Assembly: GCA_017430325.1 (NCBI GenBank) | Contig: JAFRNE010000035.1 | Span: forward strand, 84,794-148,793 | DNA: 64,000 nt | Direction: 5' to 3' | From: Eubacterium sp. | GTDB taxonomy: Bacteria; Bacillota; Clostridia; Lachnospirales; Lachnospiraceae | Part shown: positions 63,917-64,000 of the stretch, in pieces | Layout of the letters: every line of letters starts with the position of its first letter | How positions within the stretch are numbered: the stretch's first letter is position 1 | Translations under genes and position numbers: made by a program | Notes under the pieces: generated by a model | What the model was told of the DNA's origin: nothing | The model's input: only the letters and a program-made list of their open reading frames with translations | Database searches by the model: none

Positions 63917-64000
63917 ATGATCAAAGTAGCTTTGACAAACGAGATTTTAAAATACATAACCGAGATTGATAAAAACAGATACAAGGTTTCCTCTGTGAAA
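63917..64000 (+). CDS. Probable Fic-family protein (3' end outside window)
   Basis: Only 28 codons are visible: MIKVALTNEILKYITEIDKN and RYKVSSVK. This N-terminus (EIDKNRYKVSSVK) is typical of Fic-domain proteins, which transfer AMP or other phosphate groups to target proteins. The HPFx(D/E)GNGR catalytic motif would lie outside the window, so the call rests on the N-terminus alone. GAGGTGATTGGAAG precedes the ATG. Confidence 0.5.
   Translation, partial: MIKVALTNEILKYITEIDKNRYKVSSVK

Overview
The window looks like a chromosomal segment of a Lachnospiraceae-type Firmicute, a gut or rumen Clostridium relative near Butyrivibrio or Pseudobutyrivibrio. This rests on the ribosomal and RNA polymerase proteins, strong AGGAGG-type ribosome sites, TTEA-rich cell-wall linkers, BspA-like leucine-rich repeats, CotH lipoproteins and GH13/GH27 enzymes. 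The genus is an inference. No tRNA, rRNA, CRISPR array, transposase or integrase was seen.

Left part (1-6.8 kb): the 3' part of a giant protein of unknown function, then a minus-strand pair (GH13 alpha-glycosidase and EamA transporter).

Surface and glycosylation island (6.8-23.9 kb): two secreted proteins sharing an X2-like module and a C-terminal TGD sorting tail (2382 and 672 aa) flank a five-gene minus-strand operon. The operon encodes a polyprenyl-phosphate-type glycosyltransferase, a DUF2304 membrane protein, a second GT2, an STT3/PglB-type oligosaccharyltransferase with all recognisable catalytic motifs, and a flippase fused to a LicD domain. Six helically phased ATAAG repeats lie between the divergent promoters of the operon and the 672-aa surface protein. 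I read this as a candidate protein N-glycosylation system, perhaps with phospho-decorated glycans and with the neighbouring surface proteins as likely clients. It is the most interesting part of the window.

Housekeeping backbone, unusually interrupted (24-50 kb): an L10 leader, rplJ and rplL, then 9.6 kb of other genes (a NitT/TauT-type ABC transporter, two MATE pumps, an EAL phosphodiesterase, an AraC regulator, an epimerase) before rpoB and rpoC. A small membrane protein and a Ca/Na antiporter follow, then rpsL, rpsG, fusA and tuf. The rpoC acidic tail continues in frame past its TAG stop.

Cell-envelope and unknown functions (50-59.3 kb): an OatA-like protein whose SGNH domain has lost both catalytic residues; a VWA/metallopeptidase-like, MoxR AAA+ and leucine-rich-repeat trio; a CotH lipoprotein with an internal deletion; and a GH27 alpha-galactosidase.

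Right end (59.3-64 kb): an AT-rich stretch of small genes and gene relics. It holds a 5'-truncated AlbA/HATPase-type regulator, a two-helix membrane protein broken at an A9 tract, an XRE repressor tail, several unknown proteins, an isochorismatase-type hydrolase, a methyltransferase and the start of a probable Fic protein.
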